A stretch of DNA of 57,543 nucleotides from assembly GCA_947487905.1 (NCBI GenBank), contig CANLAV010000003.1, forward strand, positions 1-57,543. Direction: 5' to 3'. The number at the start of each line of letters is the position of its first letter. Position 1 is the first letter of the stretch. Shown piece after piece: positions 43,897-52,877 of the stretch. Under the pieces are notes generated by a model that did no database searches, was not told the DNA's origin, and worked only from the letters and a program-made list of their open reading frames with translations. Position numbers and translations under genes: made by a program. The DNA comes from Bacteroidota bacterium (lineage in GTDB: Bacteria > Bacteroidota > Bacteroidia > B-17B0 > Aurantibacillaceae).

Positions 43897-45144
43897 CTAA
43901 TCTTCTAAACTATAAATAACTAAACCACTTCTCATTTTGGGTTCTACCCAAGTAGACTTAGGAGGCATAATGTGATTTGTATCTGCAATCCATTTCAAAT
44001 GTTTCATTGTAATAGGATATAAACCAAATGCCACAGCGGCTTTACCTTCATTAACTTGTTTTTTAAGTGCTTCGCTACCTCTTACGCCCGGAACAAATCC
44101 AATTCGCTTATCCGTTTTTAAATCGTGAATGTCAAACAATGGCGATAAAATATACTTGGTTAAAATAGCAGCATCCAAACTATCAATAGGATCATTGGCA
44201 TTAAAAATTTTATCTTTTACTTTGATAGAATACCATTTATTTTCAACATACATCGAGAACTCTTGTGCTTGAGTAGGTTTAAATTGCGAATCATGTATTT
44301 CAGTAACAGTAAAATTAGTTTTAAGATTATAGAGTAATTCGTTTAAAGACAATCCATTTAAGTCTTTCACAACTCGATTGTATTCGTATATTTTTAAATG
44401 ATTTTCTGGAAAAAAAACACCTAAATAATAATTAAACGCTTCCTCACCAGTATATGATTTTTTTGTGGTTCTTTTTAATTTACCAAGTAAGGTTGATGAT
44501 GCGGATCGATGATGACCATCAGCAATATAAATACTTGGGATGGCATTAAATCGTTCTGCAATTCTCTTCACAGTTTTTTTATGATCAATCACCCAAACTG
44601 TGTGCCGCACTTTATCAGTAGTAGTGAAGTCATAATCCGAACGTGTTTTAGCAATTTCATCTGAAATACTATCAATTTCAGCATCATTTGGATAAGAAAA
44701 TAAAACAGGCTCTGCATTAAATTCACAAACTTCTAAATAATCTTTTAACTTTTCTTCGCGTTGGGTAATGGTTTGCTCATGTACTTTTATAATTCCTGAA
44801 ATATAATCGTCAATACTTGTACAAGCAATAATTCCTAAATACTCATTTCCTTCTTTTATTTGTCGGTATAAATAATAACATGGATTTTCATCTTTTAAAA
44901 GAATATTTTCTCTTACAAATTTTTTAAAGTGTTTTTTTACTTTTTGCAAACGTTCTGAAGATCCAGGTTTTGTTTTAATACCGTCTTCAAAATCCGGGTT
45001 AATAACATGAAGAAAAGAAAATGGATTTCCCATTAATTTTTCGCGCAACTCAACCGTATTGTATCCATCAACAGAGCGTGAAGCTACAAGATGCACTTTA
45101 TCATTTTGCGGACGAATAGCTTTAAATGGTATTACTTTTGCCAT
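43897..45144 (-). CDS. DUF1015 family protein
   Basis: A 415-residue cytoplasmic protein. ADGHHRSAS near residue 210 is the family hallmark, and KVIPFKAIRP at the start and CYYLYRQIKEGNEYLGI are also typical. Relatives have been linked to free-serine kinase activity (SerK), so a kinase role is possible but not shown. It is cotranscribed with yggS, whose family affects serine and PLP metabolism; the pairing is suggestive. The ATG at 45144 begins AKVIPFKA. Confidence 0.88.
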   Translation of the reverse strand: MAKVIPFKAIRPQNDKVHLVASRSVDGYNTVELREKLMGNPFSFLHVINPDFEDGIKTKPGSSERLQKVKKHFKKFVRENILLKDENPCYYLYRQIKEGNEYLGIIACTSIDDYISGIIKVHEQTITQREEKLKDYLEVCEFNAEPVLFSYPNDAEIDSISDEIAKTRSDYDFTTTDKVRHTVWVIDHKKTVKRIAERFNAIPSIYIADGHHRSASSTLLGKLKRTTKKSYTGEEAFNYYLGVFFPENHLKIYEYNRVVKDLNGLSLNELLYNLKTNFTVTEIHDSQFKPTQAQEFSMYVENKWYSIKVKDKIFNANDPIDSLDAAILTKYILSPLFDIHDLKTDKRIGFVPGVRGSEALKKQVNEGKAAVAFGLYPITMKHLKWIADTNHIMPPKSTWVEPKMRSGLVIYSLED

Positions 45145-45163
45145 ATAATCTTATTAAACTGAG

Positions 45164-45190
45164 TTTATTAAATCATATAAATTTAATAAA
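45164..45190. repeat. AT-only inverted repeat upstream of the DUF1015 gene
   Basis: TTTATTAAAT (45164-45173) and ATTTAATAAA (45181-45190) are perfect inverted copies with a 7-base spacer. In DNA this AT-rich it may be chance, or a protein-binding site for the divergent region. The rest of the 208-base gap shows nothing clear. Confidence 0.35.
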
Positions 45191-45352
45191 AAATAATAAA
45201 CACTGTCATCATTTTTTTAAAGCCATGACATAAATTATAGAGGAGTCACATTGATTTGTCATTACATATAATGAGCTAAACATTCAATTGATTAAGATGA
45301 ATCATGCTTTGTATTCTAAAAAAATTGTAGATTTATCTATAAAAAAACTACT

Positions 45353-48300
45353 ATGATAAAATACATCAGTGTGACTTTCATTGCCATTTTTTCTTTACAA
45401 TCAATGGCACAAAAAAAAATAACCTCAAAGGATTCTTCGCTTTTAAATTCTTCCGTTGTAGGTGGTTTAAATTTTAGGCTTGTTGGTCCTTCGCTCACAT
45501 CAGGCCGTGTTTCTGATATGGCTATCGATCCTAATAACCCAAATGTTTGGTATGTTGCTGCTGCTTCTGGCGGTGTTTGGAAAACAACTAATCATGGTAC
45601 CACATTCAATCCTATATTTGACAACTATGGTTCATTTTCTATAGGATGCGTTAAACTTGCGCCAAGTAATGCAAATACAGTTTGGGTTGGAACAGGAGAA
45701 AACAACAATCAACGTTCGGTGGCCTATGGAGATGGTATTTATAAGTCAACTGACGGCGGAAAAAGTTTTAAAAATATGGGTTTAAAAAACTCTGAACATA
45801 TTGGAAATATTGTCATTCATCCAACCGATGAAAATACACTTTGGGTAGCAGCTTATGGTCCGTTATGGAAATCTGGTGGAGAGCGTGGTATTTACAAAAC
45901 AATAGATGGTGGAAAAAATTGGGAACGTGTTTTACATATTTCTGAAGAAACAGGATTTGCTGATCTTATTATAGATCCAAAAAATCCAACTATTTTATAT
46001 GCTACATCACATCAGCGTCGCAGACATGAATGGACATACATTGGTGGTGGGAGTGAATCTTCCATTTATAAAACAACGGATGGAGGAAAAACTTGGCAAC
46101 CAATTATTAATGGATTACCTCAAAATGAAATGGGAAGAATTGGAATAGCAGTTTCTCCAGTTGATGAAAATTATGTATACGCCATTGTGGAGGCAAAATA
46201 TGATAAAGGAGGTTTTTTTAAATCAACAAATAAAGGTGCTAGTTGGGAAAAAATGTCGAATTACAATACCAGTGGGAACTATTATCAAGAAATAAATTGC
46301 GACCCAAAAAATCGCGATAAACTATTTGTTATGGATACTTGGTTACACCATACTATTGATGGAGGTAAAACATTTGTCAGTACAGGAGAAGATTTAAAAC
46401 ATGTGGACAATCATTGCATCTGGATTAACCCATCAAATACTGACCATTGGGTAGTTGGATGTGACGGAGGTATTTATGAAACATATAATCATGCGAAAGA
46501 TTGGAAATATTATGCAAATCTTCCTATTACTCAATTTTATAAAGTTGCAACAGATAACGCTCTCCCATTTTATACTATTTATGGTGGCACACAAGATAAT
46601 AATTCAATGGGTGGCCCATCTGCAACCATCAATAATGCAGGAATTTTAAATTCTGATTGGTTTATCACATGTGGTGGTGATGGATTTGAATCTGCTATCA
46701 ATCCTACTAATCCAAATATTGTTTTTTCACAATCACAATACGGAGGCTTGGTTCGTTATGATAAACTTACTGGCGAAAAAATTTCTATACAACCATTACC
46801 ATTAAAAGGAGAAGCTGGATACCGCTGGAATTGGGATGCGCCATTATTAGTTTCGCCACATGATCATCATACACTATACTTTGCAGCTAATAAAGTATTT
46901 CAAACACAAAATGATGGAGATGATTGGAAAATAATTTCATCTGATTTAACCCAACAATTAGATAGAAATAAATTAAAAGTAATGGGGCAAGTTTGGTCAA
47001 TTGATGCTGTCATGAAAAATCAATCAACTACCATTTATGGAAATATCATAGCATTAGATGAATCACCAAAAAAGAAAGGACTCTTATACGCAGGAACAGA
47101 CGATGGATTAATTCAAATAACAGAAAACACAGGCGCTACCTGGACAAAAATAGAAACATTTATTGGCGTGCCAAAAAACACGCGTGTTAATATGATATCC
47201 GCTTCATTGTTCGACGAAAATGAAGTATTTGCCGTATTTAACAATCATCGCTCTGGCGATTTTAAACCCTATGTTTTAAAAAGTATTGATAAAGGAAAAA
47301 CTTGGGTGAACATAACAGGCAACTTGCCGATCAGAGAATCAGTGTATTGCATTAAACAAGATTTTGAAGATCCAAATTTACTTTTTGCTGGCACTGAATT
47401 TGGAGCATACTTCACCAATGATGGCGGAAAAAACTGGTTCAAATTAAATGGATTGCCAACCATTGCCGTGTATGATTTTGATATTCAAAAACGAGAAAAT
47501 GATTTAGTGGCAGCTACATTTGGAAGAGGTTTTTACGTGTTAGATAATTACTCGCCATTACGTCAATTACAAAAAGAAACCTTAGCACAAAAAGCTTTTT
47601 TATTTCCTGTAAAAGATGCTTTGCTTTATGTTCCATCTTCGCCACTAGGTTTAACAGGAACAGGTTCTCAAGGAGCTGATTTATGGGCTGCTCAAAACCC
47701 CCTGTTTGGTGCCACTTTTTCTTTATATATGAAAGATGAGTTTAAATCATTAAAAAGCATCCGACAAGAAAAACAAGAGCAATTAGAAAAAGAAAAAAAA
47801 GATAACGATTATCCAAGTTTTGATGAATTAAAAAAAGAAGAACAAGAAGAATCAACTCAACTTATTTGGGTTATAAAAGATGAAACGGGCAAAGAACTAA
47901 AAAAATTAATTAGTTCGCCGTCAAAAGGAATCAATCGCATCAGTTGGAATTTAAGAATGGAAACAACAAGTCCGTTAAACCCAAACAAACCAAAGCCCGG
48001 ACGCTATGAAAGCAGTGATGATGGTCATCTGGTTATGCCAGGAAAATATACTGTTGAAATATATCTTTTAAAAAACGGAGTAACAGAGAAAATAATTTCT
48101 GAAACATCATTTCTTGTTAAAGGTTTAAATAGTCAAATAAAAAATAACAATGAAAATATTACTTTAACCAATTTTAAAAATGAAGTTGCCGAACTCAACC
48201 GAAGTATTAGTGGTTCAGAAAGGCTAATGAATGAATACAAAGAAAAAATGGAATTCATCAAATTAGCGCTTACCTCCTACCCTAACACAGATTTGAAATT

Positions 48301-48625
48301 ATTAGCAGAGTTAAGAAATATAAAATTAGCCTTACATGATTGTGAAGTATTGTTTTATGGTGATGGAATAAAAGCATCCAAAGAATTTGAAACGCCCCCG
48401 AGCTTTACCAATCGATTAGGAAATGTAACCTATCAATTATATGAAAGTACAGCTGGTGTAACGACTACACAAAAAGAAAACATTAATATCGTAAGAGAAG
48501 AATATCAATTGTTTAGATCAAAATTAGATTTAATTATTACACAATTAAAAACAATTGAAAAAACATTAGATTCCTCTAACATACCATATATTAAAGGTAA
48601 AGACGAGAAATGGAAACAGCATTAA
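45353..48625 (+). CDS. Large sortilin/VPS10-like beta-propeller protein
   Basis: A 1090-residue exported protein (signal peptide ends QSMAQ). Repeats with the BNR/sortilin pattern 'S.DGG.SF', such as YKSTDGGKSFKNMG, YKTIDGGKNWERV and YKTTDGGKTWQPI, build one or two beta-propellers over the first 750 residues. A Lys/Glu-rich coiled region (about 800-840) and a beta domain (WVIKDETGKELKKL, GRYESSDDGHLVMPGKYTVEIYLL) follow. It is annotated as a glycosyl-hydrolase-like protein in many Bacteroidota, but no catalytic residues are evident. No T9SS tag is visible. Confidence 0.88.
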   Translation: MIKYISVTFIAIFSLQSMAQKKITSKDSSLLNSSVVGGLNFRLVGPSLTSGRVSDMAIDPNNPNVWYVAAASGGVWKTTNHGTTFNPIFDNYGSFSIGCVKLAPSNANTVWVGTGENNNQRSVAYGDGIYKSTDGGKSFKNMGLKNSEHIGNIVIHPTDENTLWVAAYGPLWKSGGERGIYKTIDGGKNWERVLHISEETGFADLIIDPKNPTILYATSHQRRRHEWTYIGGGSESSIYKTTDGGKTWQPIINGLPQNEMGRIGIAVSPVDENYVYAIVEAKYDKGGFFKSTNKGASWEKMSNYNTSGNYYQEINCDPKNRDKLFVMDTWLHHTIDGGKTFVSTGEDLKHVDNHCIWINPSNTDHWVVGCDGGIYETYNHAKDWKYYANLPITQFYKVATDNALPFYTIYGGTQDNNSMGGPSATINNAGILNSDWFITCGGDGFESAINPTNPNIVFSQSQYGGLVRYDKLTGEKISIQPLPLKGEAGYRWNWDAPLLVSPHDHHTLYFAANKVFQTQNDGDDWKIISSDLTQQLDRNKLKVMGQVWSIDAVMKNQSTTIYGNIIALDESPKKKGLLYAGTDDGLIQITENTGATWTKIETFIGVPKNTRVNMISASLFDENEVFAVFNNHRSGDFKPYVLKSIDKGKTWVNITGNLPIRESVYCIKQDFEDPNLLFAGTEFGAYFTNDGGKNWFKLNGLPTIAVYDFDIQKRENDLVAATFGRGFYVLDNYSPLRQLQKETLAQKAFLFPVKDALLYVPSSPLGLTGTGSQGADLWAAQNPLFGATFSLYMKDEFKSLKSIRQEKQEQLEKEKKDNDYPSFDELKKEEQEESTQLIWVIKDETGKELKKLISSPSKGINRISWNLRMETTSPLNPNKPKPGRYESSDDGHLVMPGKYTVEIYLLKNGVTEKIISETSFLVKGLNSQIKNNNENITLTNFKNEVAELNRSISGSERLMNEYKEKMEFIKLALTSYPNTDLKLLAELRNIKLALHDCEVLFYGDGIKASKEFETPPSFTNRLGNVTYQLYESTAGVTTTQKENINIVREEYQLFRSKLDLIITQLKTIEKTLDSSNIPYIKGKDEKWKQH

Positions 48626-48646
48626 TCATTTAGATAACACCTAAAA

Positions 48647-48684
48647 TAAAAAATCCTAACTGATATATCAATTAGGATTTTTTT
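48647..48684 (+). terminator. Near-palindromic terminator after the sortilin-like gene
   Basis: AAATCCTAA (48651-48659) and TTAGGATTT (48672-48680) enclose the palindrome TGATATATCA; with one C/A mismatch the whole unit is self-complementary. A T run follows, and gapdh converges on it. Confidence 0.85.
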
Positions 48685-48703
48685 AATAAAAACAACCTAC
48701 CTA

Positions 48704-50167
48704 CTAATAGTAAATAGCTCTTCTAACTTCAGAAATGTATTTAGAAAAGCGTATTACTTGACGAGTGTAACCATATTCGTTATCATACCAAATATATAAT
48801 ACAATGCTTTTTTTATCAGGAGAAATAATGGTTGCATTGCTATCAAACACAGATGGACAAGGATTTCCTACGATATCAGAAGATACTAATTCGTTACTAA
48901 ACGCAAATTGAATTTGTTCAACCAATGCGCCATTTAATGAATAGTTTCTAACGATTTCAGTCACCTCTTCACGTGTTACTTCTTTATTAATATTTAAATT
49001 TAAAATAGCTAATGATACATTTGGCGTTGGTACACGCACAGAGTTAGCCGTAAATTTACCAGACAAATGCGGTAATACTTTTTTCAACGCACTTTCTGCA
49101 CCTGTTTCGGTAATTACCATGTTTAATGCCGCAGAACGACCACGACGCGATTTTTTATGGTAGTTATCTAATAAATTTTGATCGTTTGTATAAGAGTGAA
49201 CCGTTTCAATATGTCCTTTTTGTATTCCTAATTCTTTATCTATGATATAAAGAATAGGCATAATAGCATTTGTTGTACATGAAGCTGCAGAAAATATCTT
49301 TTGTGTAGCTAAATCTACGGTTTCATGATTGACACCATGCACGACATTTGGAACATTACCGGAAGCAGGAGCAGTTAACAATACTTTTTCAATTCCTTTC
49401 GCTTTTAAATGTCTACCTAATTCAACATCATTTCTGTAAACTCCTGTATTATCTATCAATAAAGCGTTATCAATTCCATACATGGTATAATCAACATCTT
49501 CAGGATTTTTCGCATCAATCATATGAACGGTATGTCCATTAATAATCAACGCTTTGTTTTCTAAATCTTCGATAACTGTACCCGGGAAATTACCATGAAC
49601 AGAATCTGTTCGAAGTAAGTCGGCGCGTTTTACAATTTCCTCACTGCTATTACCACGTGTTACAATAGCGCGTAAACGTAATTGTTCTCCTTTACCAGCT
49701 TGTGAAATGATTTCGCGTGCTGCTAATCGACCTATTCTTCCAAAACCAAACAATACAACGTCTTTTGGGGTATGTGTTGTAGTTACATTGATTAAATTTT
49801 TTAATTTATCATTAATAAATTCGTTAGCTGTTTTATAATTTGATTTTTCTTGTTGGTATTCAAATGCTAATTTTCCAATATCAATTCGTGACGCGCATAC
49901 ATTTGTATTTAAAATAATGCTCGCTAATAAACACGTATCATTTACTGAAATTGATTTTTTTACAATATCTTTTGCATATAAATGCAAACTCATAATTTCG
50001 CTGGCACTTCTATCAACTAACTGATTTCTAAATAATATTAATTCAATTGATTTCTCAAACCATAATTTTCCAATTGTCCCGATTAAATCAATCGCCGCTT
50101 TTTCTTGATTAATCCAGTCATTTAACTGATTTTCATAGGCTTCATTTGCTTTTTCTTGAATGCTCAT
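48704..50167 (-). CDS. Glyceraldehyde-3-phosphate dehydrogenase, long form
   Basis: A 487-residue GAPDH, about 150 longer than the classical enzyme. The first 135 residues are a helical extension (EKANEAYENQLNDWINQEKAAIDL) known in a Bacteroidota/Vibrio-type branch. NAD-binding VVLFGFGRIGR follows at 137-147, the catalytic cysteine is C297 in SAASCTTNAIMP, and YDNEYGYTRQ is near the end. It may be the second, gluconeogenic-type GAPDH if a short form exists elsewhere. It lies 39 bases after the pRiA4b ORF-3-like gene and is probably in its operon. Confidence 0.94.
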   Translation of the reverse strand: MSIQEKANEAYENQLNDWINQEKAAIDLIGTIGKLWFEKSIELILFRNQLVDRSASEIMSLHLYAKDIVKKSISVNDTCLLASIILNTNVCASRIDIGKLAFEYQQEKSNYKTANEFINDKLKNLINVTTTHTPKDVVLFGFGRIGRLAAREIISQAGKGEQLRLRAIVTRGNSSEEIVKRADLLRTDSVHGNFPGTVIEDLENKALIINGHTVHMIDAKNPEDVDYTMYGIDNALLIDNTGVYRNDVELGRHLKAKGIEKVLLTAPASGNVPNVVHGVNHETVDLATQKIFSAASCTTNAIMPILYIIDKELGIQKGHIETVHSYTNDQNLLDNYHKKSRRGRSAALNMVITETGAESALKKVLPHLSGKFTANSVRVPTPNVSLAILNLNINKEVTREEVTEIVRNYSLNGALVEQIQFAFSNELVSSDIVGNPCPSVFDSNATIISPDKKSIVLYIWYDNEYGYTRQVIRFSKYISEVRRAIYY

Positions 50168-50206
50168 TGTATTTCTTTGTTTTATTTATTTGTATTAATA
50201 TTCATC

Positions 50207-50899
50207 TTAATGATCATCATCACTGGCGTAATCTTCTGGAACTTCATGTTCGTCTTCATCTTCATCGTTTTCAAATCCTTCCTCTTCATGTTCAGCATCT
50301 TCACCCTCTTCTGCTTCTAAATGATTTAAATCACCATCATCAATGCCATTGGTGTCATTTTTTATCGCTTTATAAATTTCACTTTCTTCTTGAATATCAG
50401 GCTCATTTAACATCGAGGCAATTAATTGATCGGTTGTTAATTCTTGATTGGCCATAGCAGTTTGTTTGTATTGTTTTGGAGAAGCTCCTAAACTTTTTAC
50501 ACAAAGTGGATAAACACCTTTTGGATTATCAGGCAAAATTTTCATCAATTCAATACAAAACGACCACTTCACATTTGGGTCGAATACATACATAAATCGC
50601 TGACGAGGTTGGTCAATATACTTTGCAATTTTTGTAGACGACATTAATCTTTTTGATGGAACACCTTTTTTAATTTCATCATCATCCAAAGGCATGTCAT
50701 CTTCTTTAAGTGTTATTTCTTGATCTTTTCGCCAATAATCATCACTTACAAAAAAAGAAGCTGAGTGTTTTTTATCAAATTTATAGGCCTCTTGAATGGC
50801 ATCATGAAAATTCTCAAACGTTTGTCCAGATAGTATTTCTATTTCTCGATAAATATCTTCATTGTCCTCAACAAAAATTTTAAATTTATAAACTGCCAT
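50207..50899 (-). CDS. pRiA4b ORF-3-like protein with acidic tail
   Basis: A 230-residue cytoplasmic protein. The domain is seen in VYKFKIFVEDNEDIYREIEILSGQTFENFHDAIQEAY and WSFCIELMKILPDNPKGVYPLCVKS. The family name comes from a plasmid gene and does not mean this is mobile. The C-terminal 40 residues are almost only Asp, Glu and His (EAEEGEDAEHEEEGFENDED). Role unknown. The gene starts 10 bases after the dehydrogenase stop, in the middle of an operon with a dehydrogenase and GAPDH. Confidence 0.82.
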   Translation of the reverse strand: MAVYKFKIFVEDNEDIYREIEILSGQTFENFHDAIQEAYKFDKKHSASFFVSDDYWRKDQEITLKEDDMPLDDDEIKKGVPSKRLMSSTKIAKYIDQPRQRFMYVFDPNVKWSFCIELMKILPDNPKGVYPLCVKSLGASPKQYKQTAMANQELTTDQLIASMLNEPDIQEESEIYKAIKNDTNGIDDGDLNHLEAEEGEDAEHEEEGFENDEDEDEHEVPEDYASDDDH

Positions 50900-50909
50900 A
50901 CTATCTCAA

Positions 50910-51800
50910 TTATTTTTTAAATCTTTCTGCTAATACCAAATCTTTACTGCCAGAAGAATAATCATAAAATCCTTTTCCTGATTTAGCACCCAAATGACCA
51001 GCCATAACCATATTGACTAATAATGGGCACGGGGCATATTTAGGATTTCCAAATCCATCTTGCAATACTCGTAAAATATTTAAGCACACATCTAAGCCAA
51101 TAAAATCAGCTAATTGCAATGGTCCCATTGGATGAGCCATTCCTAATTTCATAACTGTATCAATTTCTTCCACACCAGCAACTCCTTCATATAAGGTTAT
51201 GATGGCTTCGTTAATCATTGGCATTAAAATTTTATTTGCTACAAATCCTGGGTAATCATTTACTTCAACAGGCACTTTATTCAATTTTTTTGAGGTGGCC
51301 ATTACTAATTCGCAAACCTCATTACTTGTTGAATAACCACGAATCACTTCAATTAATTTCATAACAGGAACTGGATTCATAAAGTGCATTCCAATGACTT
51401 TATCGGCACGTTTTGTTACAGCTGCAATTTGAGTAATGGAAATAGAAGATGTATTACTTGCTAAAATGGTATGAGGTGGACAAAGTTCATCTAATTGTTT
51501 GAAAATAGACATCTTTACATTCACGTTTTCACTCGCTGCTTCCACAACTAAATCAGCCGTTTTAACACCTTCTTCTAAAGAAGTCAATGTTTTAATATTG
51601 TTTAAAGTAGCAGTCTTTTCAACCTCTGTTAAAGCGCCTTTAGCTACTTGCCTATCCAAATTTTTTGTAATAGTGGCAATGGCCTTTTGCAAGGCTTGTT
51701 CGTTAATATCCACTAAATTAACATGGTATCCAAATTGAGCAAAAACATGGGCAATTCCATTTCCCATAGTTCCACTTCCTATAACTGTAATATGTTGCAT
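50910..51800 (-). CDS. 3-hydroxybutyryl-CoA dehydrogenase family protein
   Basis: A 296-residue NAD(P)-dependent 3-hydroxyacyl-CoA dehydrogenase. Rossmann motif GSGTMGNGIAHVFAQFG is at 7-23, VDINEQAL at the second strand, SNTSSISITQIA and the catalytic region GMHFMNPVPVMKLIEVI follow, and the C-terminal domain ends with KSGKGFYDYSSG. It is a stand-alone FadB2/Hbd-type enzyme of beta-oxidation or butyrate metabolism. First gene of an operon with its own strong promoter. Confidence 0.93.
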   Translation of the reverse strand: MQHITVIGSGTMGNGIAHVFAQFGYHVNLVDINEQALQKAIATITKNLDRQVAKGALTEVEKTATLNNIKTLTSLEEGVKTADLVVEAASENVNVKMSIFKQLDELCPPHTILASNTSSISITQIAAVTKRADKVIGMHFMNPVPVMKLIEVIRGYSTSNEVCELVMATSKKLNKVPVEVNDYPGFVANKILMPMINEAIITLYEGVAGVEEIDTVMKLGMAHPMGPLQLADFIGLDVCLNILRVLQDGFGNPKYAPCPLLVNMVMAGHLGAKSGKGFYDYSSGSKDLVLAERFKK

Positions 51801-51826
51801 AGTTTATTAATATTATTATTGAACTG

Positions 51827-51858
51827 CAAAACTAATTTCTCTTTACCATAAATACAAA
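51827..51858 (-). promoter_or_regulatory. Promoter of the 3-hydroxyacyl-CoA dehydrogenase operon
   Basis: On the minus strand TTTG (51855-51858) and TAGTTTTG (51827-51834) are 20 bases apart, the best kind of Bacteroidota -33/-7 match. The ATG is 26 bases downstream. Confidence 0.75.
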
Positions 51859-51944
51859 AAGAGTTTTAAACGTTTGTTTTAAAATTGTGCATATTATTAT
51901 TCAGATAATTTAAATACTTATTCTCAATAATTAAGTTAAACTTA

Positions 51945-51952
51945 TATATTTG
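51945..51952 (+). promoter_or_regulatory. -7 promoter box of gcvH
   Basis: TATATTTG, 18 bases before the gcvH ATG; no good -33 match. Confidence 0.5.
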
Positions 51953-51970
51953 TAAAAAAATTTAAAAACT

Positions 51971-52351
51971 ATGAATTTTCCATCAGAATTAAAATACACA
52001 AAAGACCATGAATGGGTTCGTGTTGAAGGTAATGAAGCAACTATTGGTATCACTGATTTTGCTCAAAAAGAATTAGGAGATATTGTTTACGTAGATGTAA
52101 CTACACTAAACGAAACCGTTGCTAAAGAAGATATATTTGGCTCGGTAGAAGCGGTTAAAACAGTATCGGATTTATTTATGCCAATTAGTGGTACAGTTTT
52201 AGAGATAAATAGTGATATCGATTCGAATCCGGAATCAGTAAATACTGATCCATACGGAAATGGTTGGATGATTAAAATATCAGTAGATAATGAAGCTGAA
52301 TTAGCTGATTTATTATCTTCTGACGATTACAAAACATTAATTGGTGCTTAA
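51971..52351 (+). CDS. gcvH: Glycine cleavage system H protein
   Basis: The lipoylated carrier of the glycine cleavage complex, 126 residues as expected. The lipoyl lysine is K63 in [26 protein letters not shown] at 9-20 and [13 protein letters not shown] near 95-108 are family marks. The P, T and L protein genes are not in the window, as is common in Bacteroidota. A terminator follows at once. Confidence 0.97.
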   Translation: MNFPSELKYTKDHEWVRVEGNEATIGITDFAQKELGDIVYVDVTTLNETVAKEDIFGSVEAVKTVSDLFMPISGTVLEINSDIDSNPESVNTDPYGNGWMIKISVDNEAELADLLSSDDYKTLIGA

Positions 52352-52371
52352 TTATAAACTATATTAATATT

Positions 52372-52406
52372 AAACCTTCTACTTATATGAGTAGAAGGTT
52401 TTTTTT
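52372..52406 (+). terminator. Intrinsic terminator between gcvH and the VanZ-like gene
   Basis: Perfect 11-base stem AACCTTCTACT / AGTAGAAGGTT with loop TATATG and eight T, ending 3 bases before the next ATG. Confidence 0.92.
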
Positions 52407-52409
52407 GCT

Positions 52410-52796
52410 ATGAAGAATTATTTCATTAAAAAATCAACGCTATTAGCGCTCAGCTGGACATTGATTATATTTATCCTTTGTTGTACACCAGGAAAATTCA
52501 TTCCTCATTCTAATTGGCTAGAATTGTTGAGTTTCGATAAATTAGTTCATGCCAGCATGTTTTTTATCCTTACCTCATTTTGGAACTTCGTCCTCATAAG
52601 AAATAAAAAAATAACCTCATTTTACAAACTGGTTATTTTAATTGGCTGCATCAGTTATGGTGGTTTATTAGAATGGATGCAATCCTTTTATTTTAGCGGT
52701 AGAAGTGGTGATTGGTATGATTTTATAGCCAACACATTCGGTGTACTTTTGGCTTGGTTTGTTTTTCGAAAAATAAATAACCTCCAAAACCTTTAA
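52410..52796 (+). CDS. VanZ-like small membrane protein
   Basis: A 128-residue protein with four hydrophobic segments (about 9-25, 43-63, 70-90, 102-120). The FDKLVHASMFFILTSFWN stretch near 42-59 and GGLLEWMQSFYFSGRSGDWYDFIANTFGVLL near 84-114 match the VanZ pattern of Bacteroidota. VanZ is linked to teicoplanin resistance, but these distant relatives have no known substrate. Its ATG abuts the gcvH terminator. Confidence 0.85.
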   Translation: MKNYFIKKSTLLALSWTLIIFILCCTPGKFIPHSNWLELLSFDKLVHASMFFILTSFWNFVLIRNKKITSFYKLVILIGCISYGGLLEWMQSFYFSGRSGDWYDFIANTFGVLLAWFVFRKINNLQNL

Positions 52797-52847
52797 AAAT
52801 CATTATAAATTGTGTGTAATTTGTAAATTAAATTTACAATTAATACT

Positions 52848-52855
52848 TAAATTTG
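52848..52855 (+). promoter_or_regulatory. -7 promoter box of trxB
   Basis: TAAATTTG, 22 bases before the ATG; a TTTG at 52820-52823 is 24 bases away and slightly far for a -33 element. Confidence 0.45.
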
Positions 52856-52877
52856 TCCTCTAATATTTTTATTTACC

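Noticed and set aside
45145-45352. Small gene or riboswitch in the gap before the sortilin-like gene
   Set aside because: No open frame with a credible start and no conserved aptamer pattern; only an AT-only inverted repeat is seen.
50207-50899. Mobile-element gene suggested by the name pRiA4b ORF-3
   Set aside because: The name is only historical; no transposase, inverted repeat or composition change is nearby.
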